Assembly (NCBI GenBank): GCA_039815825.1
Contig: JBCBYO010000004.1
Coordinates: forward strand, 60,014-124,013
Source of the DNA: JBCBDX01 sp039815825
GTDB taxonomy: Bacteria > Pseudomonadota > Alphaproteobacteria > Rhizobiales > Rhizobiaceae
Length of the DNA stretch: 64,000 nucleotides
Direction: 5' to 3'
Shown here: one piece after another, positions 17,472-25,147 of the stretch
How the letters are laid out: every line of letters begins with the position of its first letter
Position numbering within the stretch: the stretch's first letter is position 1
The notes under the pieces: generated by a model
Databases searched by the model: none
What the model was told of the DNA's origin: nothing
The model's input: only the letters and a program-made list of their open reading frames with translations
Position numbers and translations under genes: made by a program

Positions 17472-18469
17472 CGCCGGGCCAGTGTGTTGCGTTCAATGAG
17501 TTCTGGATCAAAGCGGATCGCGCGCGGTGTGCTGGCAGGGTCTTCCATAAGTTCGAGCAACCGTTCGATGACCGCGTCTACAATGCAGGCCAGCGGTTGT
17601 CGAAACGTGGTCAGATCCACGCTCTGCCATCCGCTGATCGTCATGCCGTTGACACCGATCAGCCCGACGTCGCCGGGAACGGATCTCCCCGATGCCTCCA
17701 ATGCGGCTTTAGCGCCAATCGCGACTACATCATCGCCGCAGAAATACGCATCCGCGATTTTGCCGCTCTCGATCGCGTGATTCATCGCGCTAAATCCCGC
17801 ATCGAATGCATAGTCTTCAGCATAGAAGACCGGGCATTCGCTCCCCGCCACGCGCAAAAAACCGGTTTGCCGATCCATGGTTGATGCTGCTTTTTGCGGG
17901 CCACCAATAAAGCCTAACTGCTTGTAGCCGAGCCCGAGGAGGTGGCGCGCTGCCAGATCGCCGCAGCTCACATCGTCGATGCCAACGGTATCCACATTGG
18001 GGTTGTCGAGATGCCTTGCAAAGGCGTGAACCACGGGAAGCCCGGCGTTGGAGAAAGCAGTCGCAAATTGTGGCGGCAGCGTTGAGGAGGCCACCACCAC
18101 ACCGTCGACTGAATATTGTTGGAGCATGGATTGCGCGCGATCGGCATCAAAATCTTCGGTAAGATTTACCAGCAGCGGGCGCAGGTCGCTGTTTTGCAAT
18201 GCAGTTGTGAAAGTGTCGAACACTTCCAGATAGAATGGGTTGCGGAAGTTATTGGATACCAAGCCGATAAGCTTGGTCCGTCCCGTTGATAGGCCGGATG
18301 CTAAAACGCTTGGTTGATAGCCAAGCTCTTCGGCTGCGCGCTCGACGCGTTCCCTTGTTCCTTTTGAGACGGAAGCACCGGGTGTAAATGTACGCGAAAC
18401 CGCTGAGCGGGAAACGCCAGCGCGCTCGGCGACTTCCTTTAAAGTGATCCGGTTCTTGAGCGATTGCAT
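17468..18469 (-). CDS. LacI-family transcriptional repressor of the inositol module
   Basis: This 333-residue regulator has an N-terminal LacI helix-turn-helix (ITLKEVAERAGVSRSAVSRT), a hinge with NPSVLASGLSTGRT-like text near residue 55, and a periplasmic-binding-protein-like effector domain from about residue 65. Its ATG is 28 bases from a near-palindromic operator at 18498-18517, consistent with autoregulation. A perfect version of the operator lies between the kinase-iolB operon and the dehydrogenase-iolE operon. The inducer is unknown; a cyclitol or keto-sugar is likely. Confidence 0.92.
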   Translation of the reverse strand: MQSLKNRITLKEVAERAGVSRSAVSRTFTPGASVSKGTRERVERAAEELGYQPSVLASGLSTGRTKLIGLVSNNFRNPFYLEVFDTFTTALQNSDLRPLLVNLTEDFDADRAQSMLQQYSVDGVVVASSTLPPQFATAFSNAGLPVVHAFARHLDNPNVDTVGIDDVSCGDLAARHLLGLGYKQLGFIGGPQKAASTMDRQTGFLRVAGSECPVFYAEDYAFDAGFSAMNHAIESGKIADAYFCGDDVVAIGAKAALEASGRSVPGDVGLIGVNGMTISGWQSVDLTTFRQPLACIVDAVIERLLELMEDPASTPRAIRFDPELIERNTLARR

Positions 18470-18497
18470 GGTTTAAGTCCTACTGTCGGCTTGACGT

Positions 18498-18517
18498 TTT
18501 TGCAATCGGTTGCAAAA
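18498..18517. promoter_or_regulatory. LacI-type operator in the lacI / FAA-hydrolase divergent promoter
   Basis: TTTTGCAATCGGTTGCAAAA differs from the perfect palindrome at 14233-14252 by a single base. It lies between lacI and the plus-strand FAA-hydrolase gene and directly follows CGGCTTGACG, whose TTGACG (18491-18496) could be a -35. Repressor bound here would block both genes. Confidence 0.8.
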
Positions 18518-18551
18518 CAACGAGCCTCAGCTGGATGATTGGCGGTGCACG

Positions 18552-19397
18552 ATGAAGCTTTTAAGATACGGACCTTCGGGTCAGGAAAAACCGGGTATTT
18601 TGGATGGTGCCGGTGCCATAAGAGACCTTTCGCCATATGTCTCCGATTTGTCTGGTGAGATTTTGACACCGGAAGGTTTGGCAATCATCGAAGCGCTGGA
18701 TATGGAAAGCCTGCCGCTTGTGGATGGGGATCCACGTATCGGGCCTTGCGTCGGGCATGTGGGCAAATTCATTTGTATCGGCCTGAATTATGCCGACCAC
18801 GCCGCTGAAAGCGGCAAGGAAGTGCCGCCTGAGCCGGTGATCTTCATGAAAGCCACATCTGCGATTTGCGGGCCAGATGATGATGTTCACATACCGCGCA
18901 ATTCAGTGTCGACCGACTGGGAGGTAGAACTGGGTGTGGTGATTGGTGCGGAGGCGAAATATGTCGATGAAACTGATGCCCTCAGCCATGTTGCCGGTTA
19001 TTGCGTGATCAATGATATCTCGGAACGGGACTTTCAGCTGGAGCGTTCCGGCCAGTGGGTGAAGGGGAAATCAGCCGATACATTCGGGCCTGTCGGACCG
19101 TGGCTGGTAACGGCTGATGAAATCGCCGATCCACAAGCGCTGGATATGAAGCTCTCCGTCAACGGTCATGTTTTCCAAGACGGTTCGACGGCCACGATGG
19201 TCTATGGCGTGGCGCATGTGATCTCATATCTAAGCCAGTTCATGAGTCTGCAGCCCGGCGATATCATCTCCACCGGTACGCCACCCGGCGTTGGAATGGG
19301 CCAAAATCCGAAGGTTTATTTGAAGCCGGGCGATGTTATGGAGCTGTCGGTTGAGGGGCTTGGTTCCCAACGCCAATGTGTTATCGCGGCGCCTTAA
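18552..19397 (+). CDS. Fumarylacetoacetate-hydrolase-family protein
   Basis: The ATG at 18552 gives a 281-residue protein; a TTG frame from 18510 would overlap the operator. The FAA-hydrolase fold is shown by ICIGLNYADHAAESGKEVP, the metal-binding glutamates in STDWEVELGVVIG, NDISERDFQLERSGQWVKGK, and GDIISTGTPPGVGMG. Members cleave carbon-carbon bonds of 2,4-diketo acids, decarboxylate or dehydrate keto acids, and some hydrolyse 2,4-diketo-3-deoxy sugar acids. The shared operator suggests it works on a product of the neighbouring dehydrogenases. Its 3' end overlaps the converging xdhC-like gene by 17 bases. Confidence 0.85.
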   Translation: MKLLRYGPSGQEKPGILDGAGAIRDLSPYVSDLSGEILTPEGLAIIEALDMESLPLVDGDPRIGPCVGHVGKFICIGLNYADHAAESGKEVPPEPVIFMKATSAICGPDDDVHIPRNSVSTDWEVELGVVIGAEAKYVDETDALSHVAGYCVINDISERDFQLERSGQWVKGKSADTFGPVGPWLVTADEIADPQALDMKLSVNGHVFQDGSTATMVYGVAHVISYLSQFMSLQPGDIISTGTPPGVGMGQNPKVYLKPGDVMELSVEGLGSQRQCVIAAP

Positions 19398-20319
19398 AAG
19401 CTGCCAGCGCTTCGGCCAATACCGACACCGCTAATGTTTGAGGATCGCGCGCCGATGGCAAAAGGCCAATTGGGCCGTGTATTTGCGCGATCTTCTCCTC
19501 GGTAACGCCAATGGCGCGCAGCGCATCATCGCGCGTTGCGCGGGCGCGCAGGCTCCCTTGTGCACCGATGTAACGGGCGTTTGTTTCAACCGCTGATGCC
19601 AGAAGGTCCGGTTCCCAATCATGGTCATGGAAAAATAGGACTATCGCCGAATGCCGATCCACGATGGCCGTATCCGGGAATTTACCTTTGGTGAGATTTG
19701 CGGCAACGCAACCCGCGTCAGATGCGAACTGCCGTGTTTCCTCATCCGGTGAAAACAATTGCGCGCTGTAGCCCGCCGCGACCGCTAGCCCTGCGAACAT
19801 TGTCGCCTCAGGGCCTTTTCCCAGAATTGTAAAGTGCATGTCCGGTTCATAGTTCACGGTGAGCGCACCCGGTTGCGGCGTTTTCTCCAAATAACCATCA
19901 GGATGGACAGAAAATTGGGCTGTCTCTCGTGCTGCGAGTGCATTTTGGACATGGGTAAGAACATCAGAGGGAGGCTGAGGGACGAGCGTTATCTCCAGAG
20001 CGCCACCACATGGCAGTTGAATGTCGATATAGGGAGACCCAATGCCATAGCGCACTGTACTACCTTGGCTAGCGTTCAGGCAGTTGGCTGCATGGTGCAG
20101 CAAATCACCTTCTATACAGCCACTCGACAGACTGCCGACTAGACGTTTCGTGTCGGGGTACAGTGCCATTGCCGCGCCAATGGGTCGATAAGACGGGCCT
20201 TGTGTGCTTGTAATTACCGCCAGAACGCCGCCAGTATTTACCTGGTGCAGCGCATCAAACGCGGCGCGGTTTGGGCCGTAGTTTAGAGTTGTCGTTTGCG
20301 GTTTGAGCGTCTGATCCAT
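19381..20319 (-). CDS. XdhC/CoxI-family protein (molybdenum-enzyme maturation factor)
   Basis: The 312-residue protein has the N-terminal XdhC/CoxI domain (GPSYRPIGAAMALYPDTKRL, and SLSSGCIEGDLLHHA with the conserved cysteine) and a C-terminal Rossmann domain beginning near FTILGKGPEATMFAGLA. XdhC binds molybdenum cofactor and helps its sulfuration for xanthine-dehydrogenase-type enzymes. No xanthine or aldehyde dehydrogenase genes are present nearby, so its client is elsewhere. It is convergent with the FAA-hydrolase gene, and its start faces the nitrate cluster. Confidence 0.85.
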   Translation of the reverse strand: MDQTLKPQTTTLNYGPNRAAFDALHQVNTGGVLAVITSTQGPSYRPIGAAMALYPDTKRLVGSLSSGCIEGDLLHHAANCLNASQGSTVRYGIGSPYIDIQLPCGGALEITLVPQPPSDVLTHVQNALAARETAQFSVHPDGYLEKTPQPGALTVNYEPDMHFTILGKGPEATMFAGLAVAAGYSAQLFSPDEETRQFASDAGCVAANLTKGKFPDTAIVDRHSAIVLFFHDHDWEPDLLASAVETNARYIGAQGSLRARATRDDALRAIGVTEEKIAQIHGPIGLLPSARDPQTLAVSVLAEALAAFKAPR

Positions 20320-20454
20320 AAAGCTAATTTAGTCGTACCGGACCCATTTTAAAACCATATCTGTATACTCACGATGTCGCTTGCGAGCTTTGCGATTGAC
20401 TTTGATTATCCGTGAAAAAAGAGCAATTACAAAATATTGCATTGCACAATCACC

Positions 20455-21075
20455 ATGCATGCGCAAAATGCCGGCATGGTAGCGAACCCACCTTTTGTAC
20501 TGGTGATTGACACCAATGATGCGCGTGCGGCCATCATTAAGGATGGTTTGCGCGCTGAAGGCTACACGCGGATCGAAGTCATCACGCAAATGGATCAGCT
20601 TGCGGCTCGCATTGTGACGCTTCAACCCGATGTCATCGTTGTCGATTTAGGCAACCCAAACCGCGATATGCTGGAAAATATGCTGCAGGTAACCCGAGCG
20701 GTGAAGCGGCCTGTAGCGATGTTTGTCGATCGCTCGGACAAGCCATCGATGGAAAAGGCGATAGAGGCTGGCGTATCAGCCTATGTGGTTGATGGTTTTC
20801 GGCAGGACCGTATCAAATCGATCATGGAAATGGCGATCAGCCGCTTCAATGCGTTTTCACGCTTGGAACGCGAGCTTGAGACAGCGAAATCGGCCTTGGC
20901 GGACCGGACGACGATCGACAAGGCAAAAGGGCTCATCATGAAGAGCCGGGGCCTTTCTGAAGAAAAGGCGTACGCGCTTTTGCGCAAGTCCGCGATGGAC
21001 CAAAATCGGCGGATTGTTGAAGTGGCAGAGAGTTTATTGCTGTCGGCTTCACTGCTGGGTGACGGGGATGAATGA
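20455..21075 (+). CDS. nasT: Nitrate-responsive ANTAR antiterminator
   Basis: NasT is an RNA-binding response-regulator-like protein. The N-terminal receiver-like domain begins PFVLVIDTNDARAAIIKDGL, and the C-terminal ANTAR domain is recognisable in TTIDKAKGLIMKSRGLSEEK and AYALLRKSAMDQNRRIVEVA. It binds paired hairpins in leaders of nitrate genes to prevent termination and is held inactive by NasS without nitrate. The start is uncertain: ATG 20455, ATG 20476 and TTG 20437 are in frame, and none has a strong ribosome-binding site. Its end overlaps nasS by 8 bases (ATGAATGA). Confidence 0.9.
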   Translation: MHAQNAGMVANPPFVLVIDTNDARAAIIKDGLRAEGYTRIEVITQMDQLAARIVTLQPDVIVVDLGNPNRDMLENMLQVTRAVKRPVAMFVDRSDKPSMEKAIEAGVSAYVVDGFRQDRIKSIMEMAISRFNAFSRLERELETAKSALADRTTIDKAKGLIMKSRGLSEEKAYALLRKSAMDQNRRIVEVAESLLLSASLLGDGDE

Positions 21076-22246
21076 TATGAAACTTGTCACGGCAGCGTTC
21101 ATGCCACTCATTGATGCTTCGATTTTGGCCGCAGCGCGCGAAGTGGGTTTTGCCGAAAGCGAAGGCATAGATCTGGTTCTCGTGCAGGAAACGTCTTGGG
21201 CGAATATTCGAGACCGGATGGCGATCGGACATTTTGATATCGCGCATATGCTGGCGCCAATGCCAATCGCATCCAACCTTGGGCTGACACCTTTTGACAC
21301 CGAAATCATTGTGCCGATGTCTTTGGGCCTTGGTGGAAATGCCATTACCGTTTCCGACCAAGTCTTTGCCGCCCTGACACTAGCCGCTACTGGGGCGTTG
21401 GACGCCGGACGTGCATTAAAGGGTCTTATAGAAAGTCGAGCTGAAGGTGGCGCAGAGAAATTTCGCTTTGGCGTTGTTCATCCGCACTCGGCTCATAATT
21501 TTGAGCTTCGCTATTGGCTTGCCGGGTCAGGCATCGACCCAGACCACGAGGTAGAGATTGTTATCCTGCCGCCGCCCTTCATGCCTGATGCGTTGGAGCA
21601 GGGCACCATTGACGGGTTTTGTGTAGGGGAGCCTTGGAACACCGTCGCTCAAACCCGCGGCGTCGGAAAGATCTTGACCACTAAGAACGATATTTGGGCC
21701 TCCAGCCCTGAAAAGGTGCTCGGCGTGGATGCCAATTGGGCGCGCAAGAACGGCTCAACATTGGCTGGGCTTGTTCGCGCCCTTAGCAACGCTTCACAAT
21801 GGTGTTCGGACGCTGCAAACCGTCAAACCCTATCGCATATACTGTCCAGGCCGGATTATTTGGGCATCGATGCCAAGATTTTGACCGCAGCGCTGAAGGG
21901 CCCCGCTGTCTATGAACCGTATGAACGCGCGGCAACGTTCCCGTGGCAGAGCCATGCTGCGTGGTTTTACACGCAAATGGTCCGCTGGGGACAGGTCGAC
22001 CATTTGCCTGCGCACGCTGATATTGCGCGCCGGACCTACCGGCCAGATCTTTATCGCGAGGCGTTAAAAGGAACCGGCGCAGCGATACCTGCCGCAAGTT
22101 CCAAAGTGGAGGGCGCGCTGGCCTCATCGACCGTTGTGGGTGCCGGTAGCAGTATGCTCACTTTAGGGCCGGATGGTTTCTTCGACGGACAGGTTTTTGA
22201 TCCCGACGAAGTCGATGCCTACGTTGCCGGTCAAAAAAGGCAATAA
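21068..22246 (+). CDS. nasS: Nitrate sensor, NasT-sequestering NrtA-like protein
   Basis: NasS is a cytoplasmic homologue of the nitrate-binding protein NrtA. The roughly 392-residue protein begins MNDMKLVTAAFMPLIDASIL with no signal peptide. It shares with the NrtA encoded downstream the phrases VHPHSAHNFELRYWLAGSGI, DALEQGTIDGFCVGEPWNTV and the C-terminal WFYTQMVRWGQ. By family knowledge nitrate binding releases NasT. The start inside the end of nasT implies tight coupling and equal stoichiometry of the two partners. Confidence 0.9.
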   Translation: MNDMKLVTAAFMPLIDASILAAAREVGFAESEGIDLVLVQETSWANIRDRMAIGHFDIAHMLAPMPIASNLGLTPFDTEIIVPMSLGLGGNAITVSDQVFAALTLAATGALDAGRALKGLIESRAEGGAEKFRFGVVHPHSAHNFELRYWLAGSGIDPDHEVEIVILPPPFMPDALEQGTIDGFCVGEPWNTVAQTRGVGKILTTKNDIWASSPEKVLGVDANWARKNGSTLAGLVRALSNASQWCSDAANRQTLSHILSRPDYLGIDAKILTAALKGPAVYEPYERAATFPWQSHAAWFYTQMVRWGQVDHLPAHADIARRTYRPDLYREALKGTGAAIPAASSKVEGALASSTVVGAGSSMLTLGPDGFFDGQVFDPDEVDAYVAGQKRQ

Positions 22247-22299
22247 TCGACGCTCATTTTTGCATCATGTCTAATTTTTAATCAGGCAACGATTTATGG

Positions 22300-22316
22300 T
22301 GCACTGCGATAGTGCA
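22300..22316 (+). promoter_or_regulatory. Probable NtrC-binding site
   Basis: TGCACTGCGATAGTGCA matches the NtrC pattern TGCAC-N7-GTGCA with both arms perfect. It lies about 90 bases upstream of a sigma-54 type promoter, the usual distance for an enhancer. Binding by NtrC under nitrogen limitation is inferred from the motif. Confidence 0.7.
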
Positions 22317-22402
22317 TGCTTAGACTAGACTTTATGCTGATCTGAAAAGCCGTTTTTTCGGCAACCTATTGAAAAATAAGAAATAAAATTTTCTTTATCA
22401 GT

Positions 22403-22420
22403 TTGGCACGCGACGTGCAT
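22403..22420 (+). promoter_or_regulatory. Sigma-54 (RpoN) promoter of the nitrate assimilation operon
   Basis: The sequence TTGGCACGCGACGTGCAT has the invariant GG (22405-22406) and GC (22417-22418) separated by exactly ten bases, and differs from the -24/-12 consensus TTGGCACG-N4-TTGCA at a single core position. Transcription should start near 22430, immediately before the leader hairpins. Confidence 0.75.
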
Positions 22421-22450
22421 AGTTTGTGTCAGCCTCCCAAGGCCACGGTC

Positions 22451-22490
22451 ACCCAATGGCGGGTTTCCACCTTAAACAGCAACGCTGCTG
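22451..22490 (+). ncRNA. ANTAR-target two-hairpin leader motif for NasT
   Basis: Two short hairpins with six-base loops lie in the nrtA leader. P1 is ACCC-AATGGC-GGGT (22451-22464) and P2 is CAGC-AACGCT-GCTG (22477-22490). Both loops have A at position 1 and G at position 4, the conserved pattern of ANTAR-bound RNAs. The 3' arm of P2 uses the same bases (GCTG) as the 5' arm of the terminator, so P2 and the terminator are mutually exclusive. NasT binding would therefore favour readthrough into nrtA when nitrate is present. Confidence 0.75.
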
Positions 22491-22553
22491 AAGCGCTTCG
22501 ACTCTCGCATCCTCCTCCTGGCGAGTTTTCGAAGCGCTTCAGCGGCTTTTTTT
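22484..22553 (+). terminator. Leader attenuator (intrinsic terminator) before nrtA
   Basis: An 18-bp stem (22484-22501 with 22529-22546, one G-U pair) is extended inward by CTCGC/GCGAG and followed by seven T residues (22547-22553). Its placement between a sigma-54 promoter and the first structural gene, overlapping the second ANTAR hairpin, marks it as a regulated terminator. Confidence 0.85.
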
Positions 22554-22588
22554 GTTTGTCCCTTTGGGACTTTGAACGGAGTAAAAGC

Positions 22589-23971
22589 ATGAGCTTTTTC
22601 AAAACCACACGCCGCGGGCTTTTGGCCATGGCAACTGCAACCCTTGCCGTCTCAACGGTTCTCGTGCCTGCGCATGCTGAAATGTTGGATGTCGAGAAAG
22701 ACGAGCTGAAGTTTGGCTTTATCAAGCTGACCGATATGGCGCCGCTCGCGATCGCCTATGAAAAAGGCTACTTTGAAGATGAGGGTCTCTTTGTGACGCT
22801 CGAGCCACAGGCGAACTGGAAAGTCTTGCTCGACCGCGTGATCACAGGCGAATTGGATGGTGCGCATATGTTGGCTGGTCAGCCACTTGCAGCAACCATT
22901 GGTTTTGGCACCGAGGCTCACATCGTCACTCCGTTCTCAATGGACTTGAACGGTAACGGTATCACTGTGTCCAACGAAGTTTGGGAGCTGATGAAGCCCA
23001 ATATTCCAACCGACGCTGAAGGTAAGCCAATTCACCCGATCTCTGCTTCTGCGCTCAAGCCTGTGGTTGAGCAGTTCGCGGACGAAGGACGTCCGTTCAA
23101 CATGGGCATGGTTTTCCCGGTCTCCACCCACAATTACGAGCTGCGCTATTGGCTGGCGTCCGGTGGCATCCATCCTGGCTTCTACTCGCCGTCTGACGTT
23201 TCCGGTCAGATCGATGCTGATGCCCTTCTTTCTGTGACACCACCACCGCAAATGCCTGCTACTCTGGAAGCCGGCACCATTGACGGTTACTGTGTGGGTG
23301 AGCCTTGGAACCAGGCAGCCGTCTTTAAAGGCATCGGTGTTCCGGTCATCACCGATTACCAAATCTGGAAGAACAACCCGGAAAAAGTTTTCGGTCTGAC
23401 CAAAGAGTTCACCGAAGAGAACCCGAACACAACATTGGCGCTGACCAAGGCGCTGATCCGTGCTGCCAAGTGGCTTGACGAGAACGACAACGCCAACCGT
23501 CTTGAAGCAGTGGATATCCTGTCTCGCTCAGAATATGTTGGTGCTGACGCTGAAGTCATTGCTGCCTCGATGACCGGTACATTTGAGTTCGAAAAAGGCG
23601 ATGTTCGCGATATTCCGGACTTTAACGTATTCTACCGCTACTACGCGACGTACCCATTTTACTCAGACGCCGTTTGGTACCTGACGCAAATGCGTCGCTG
23701 GGGTCAGATCGCCGAGCCAAAAGATGATGCTTGGTATGATGAAGTGGCCAAGTCTGTTTACCTTCCTGATGTCTACCTTCAAGCCGCGCGTATGCTCGTT
23801 GATGAAGGTTATGTCGACGAAGCTGACTTCCCATGGGATTCAGACGGCTACAAAGCACCGACACCTGCTGAAGATATCATCGACGGCATTGCCTACGACG
23901 GCAAAAAACCAAACGATTATCTGAACTCGCTGACCATTGGTCTCAAGGGCGATCAGATGGTCGAGGGCTAA
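22589..23971 (+). CDS. nrtA: Nitrate ABC transporter substrate-binding protein
   Basis: NrtA binds nitrate (possibly nitrite) in the periplasm. The ATG at 22589 has GGAG 7 bases upstream. The 460-residue protein begins MSFFKTTRRGLLAMATATLA with a twin-arginine-type signal and a cleavage site near AHA. The mature part has the CmpA/NrtA phrases VTLEPQANWKVLLDRVITGE, GMVFPVSTHNYELRYWLASG and LEAGTIDGYCVGEPWNQAAV. It is the first gene behind the attenuated leader, and a terminator-like hairpin follows it, so it should be made in excess of the membrane components. Confidence 0.93.
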   Translation: MSFFKTTRRGLLAMATATLAVSTVLVPAHAEMLDVEKDELKFGFIKLTDMAPLAIAYEKGYFEDEGLFVTLEPQANWKVLLDRVITGELDGAHMLAGQPLAATIGFGTEAHIVTPFSMDLNGNGITVSNEVWELMKPNIPTDAEGKPIHPISASALKPVVEQFADEGRPFNMGMVFPVSTHNYELRYWLASGGIHPGFYSPSDVSGQIDADALLSVTPPPQMPATLEAGTIDGYCVGEPWNQAAVFKGIGVPVITDYQIWKNNPEKVFGLTKEFTEENPNTTLALTKALIRAAKWLDENDNANRLEAVDILSRSEYVGADAEVIAASMTGTFEFEKGDVRDIPDFNVFYRYYATYPFYSDAVWYLTQMRRWGQIAEPKDDAWYDEVAKSVYLPDVYLQAARMLVDEGYVDEADFPWDSDGYKAPTPAEDIIDGIAYDGKKPNDYLNSLTIGLKGDQMVEG

Positions 23972-23988
23972 GCTCCCACTGAACAAAA

Positions 23989-24013
23989 GGCGGGCTGAAC
24001 GGCCCGCCTTTAT
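23989..24013 (+). terminator. Partial terminator between nrtA and nrtB
   Basis: A GC-rich stem, GGCGGGC (23989-23995) with GCCCGCC (24002-24008), loop TGAACG, is followed by TTTATT. It sits 18 bases after the nrtA stop. As the downstream nrtB-cysG genes have no other obvious promoter, it probably reduces rather than stops transcription. Confidence 0.65.
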
Positions 24014-24055
24014 TCTCCCAAGCAACCGAACTTTATCACCACGGGATGTCCCAAG

Positions 24056-25129
24056 ATGGCAAACGTAACCGACACTGAAGTGATTGGCTCATCAGGCCGC
24101 GAAAAAATCTTTTCGGCCATAAATAAGGCGAGCGGCTGGCTCGATGCGCTGGGTTTTTCCTGGCTTGTTCCTATTTTGAAGATGCTTGCTGGTGACAGCC
24201 CACGTGAACAGTTCTCTGAACTCAAGCGCGTTCTTCTCATTCCTCTTCTAGGCATCATTGGGTTCTTGCTTGCTTGGGGTGCTCTGGCGCCGCAGGTGCA
24301 AACATCACTTGGTGCCGTTCCTGGGCCTGTTCAGGTCTTTGAGCAGGGTGGCGCGCTTTGGGAAGATCACCTGCGCGAGCGTGAAAAGGCTGCCGCGTTT
24401 TACGAACGCCAAGATGCGCGTAACGCGGAGCTGATTGCCAATGGCCAGGAAGATCGTGTTCGTGAGCGTGTCTACACTGGCAAGCCAACATATCTCGATC
24501 AGATCGTTACATCACTCTTTACTGTGGGCCTAGGTTTCTTGATCGCCACAGTTGTTGCAGTACCGCTGGGTATCGCATCAGGCCTTTCCAAATCTTTCAA
24601 TGGCGCGATCAACCCGCTCATTCAAATATTCAAACCAGTATCGCCACTGGCTTGGCTGCCAATCGTGACCATGATCGTGTCTGCGACCTATTCTGGCGGA
24701 TGGGACTGGTTGCCGAAATCGTTGCTGATTTCTGCGATCACGGTGACCCTTTGCTCCATGTGGCCAACACTGATCAACACGGCTCTCGGCGTTGCCTCAG
24801 TCGACAAGGACCTGATGAATGTCGGCAAAGTGTTGCAGCTGCCCACACACAAGACCATCACGCAGGTTGTTCTGCCTTCCTCACTCCCACTAATTTTTAC
24901 CGGCCTGCGTCTGTCGCTTGGTGTTGGTTGGATGGTTCTTATCGCTGCTGAAATGCTCGCGCAGAACCCTGGTCTTGGAAAATTCGTTTGGGATGAATTC
25001 CAGAATGGATCTTCACAGTCACTCGCCAAGATCATGTTCGCGGTGCTGACCATCGGTATCATCGGCTTCATGCTGGACCGCGTCATGTACGCCCTGCAGC
25101 GCGCCTTCACCTTCTCCGCAAACCGCTGA
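24056..25129 (+). CDS. nrtB: Nitrate ABC transporter permease
   Basis: This 357-residue inner-membrane protein of the BPD_transp_1 (NrtB/SsuC/TauC) type has an N-terminal cytoplasmic extension, one helix near residues 60-80, a periplasmic segment, and a five- to six-helix core beginning VTSLFTVGLGFLIATVVAVP. The ATPase-contact loop is ASVDKDLMNVGKVLQLPTHK. Two copies should form the translocation path with the fused ATPase encoded next. The nrtCD gene starts 18 bases downstream with its own GGAG. Confidence 0.92.
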   Translation: MANVTDTEVIGSSGREKIFSAINKASGWLDALGFSWLVPILKMLAGDSPREQFSELKRVLLIPLLGIIGFLLAWGALAPQVQTSLGAVPGPVQVFEQGGALWEDHLREREKAAAFYERQDARNAELIANGQEDRVRERVYTGKPTYLDQIVTSLFTVGLGFLIATVVAVPLGIASGLSKSFNGAINPLIQIFKPVSPLAWLPIVTMIVSATYSGGWDWLPKSLLISAITVTLCSMWPTLINTALGVASVDKDLMNVGKVLQLPTHKTITQVVLPSSLPLIFTGLRLSLGVGWMVLIAAEMLAQNPGLGKFVWDEFQNGSSQSLAKIMFAVLTIGIIGFMLDRVMYALQRAFTFSANR

Positions 25130-25147
25130 TTTCTTGGAGACCAAGCA

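Noticed and set aside
20443..20459. TGCAC-N7-ATGCA resembling a second NtrC site before nasT
   Set aside because: One arm is imperfect and it overlaps the likely nasT start codon, so it is as likely chance. It is worth noting only together with the better site at 22300.
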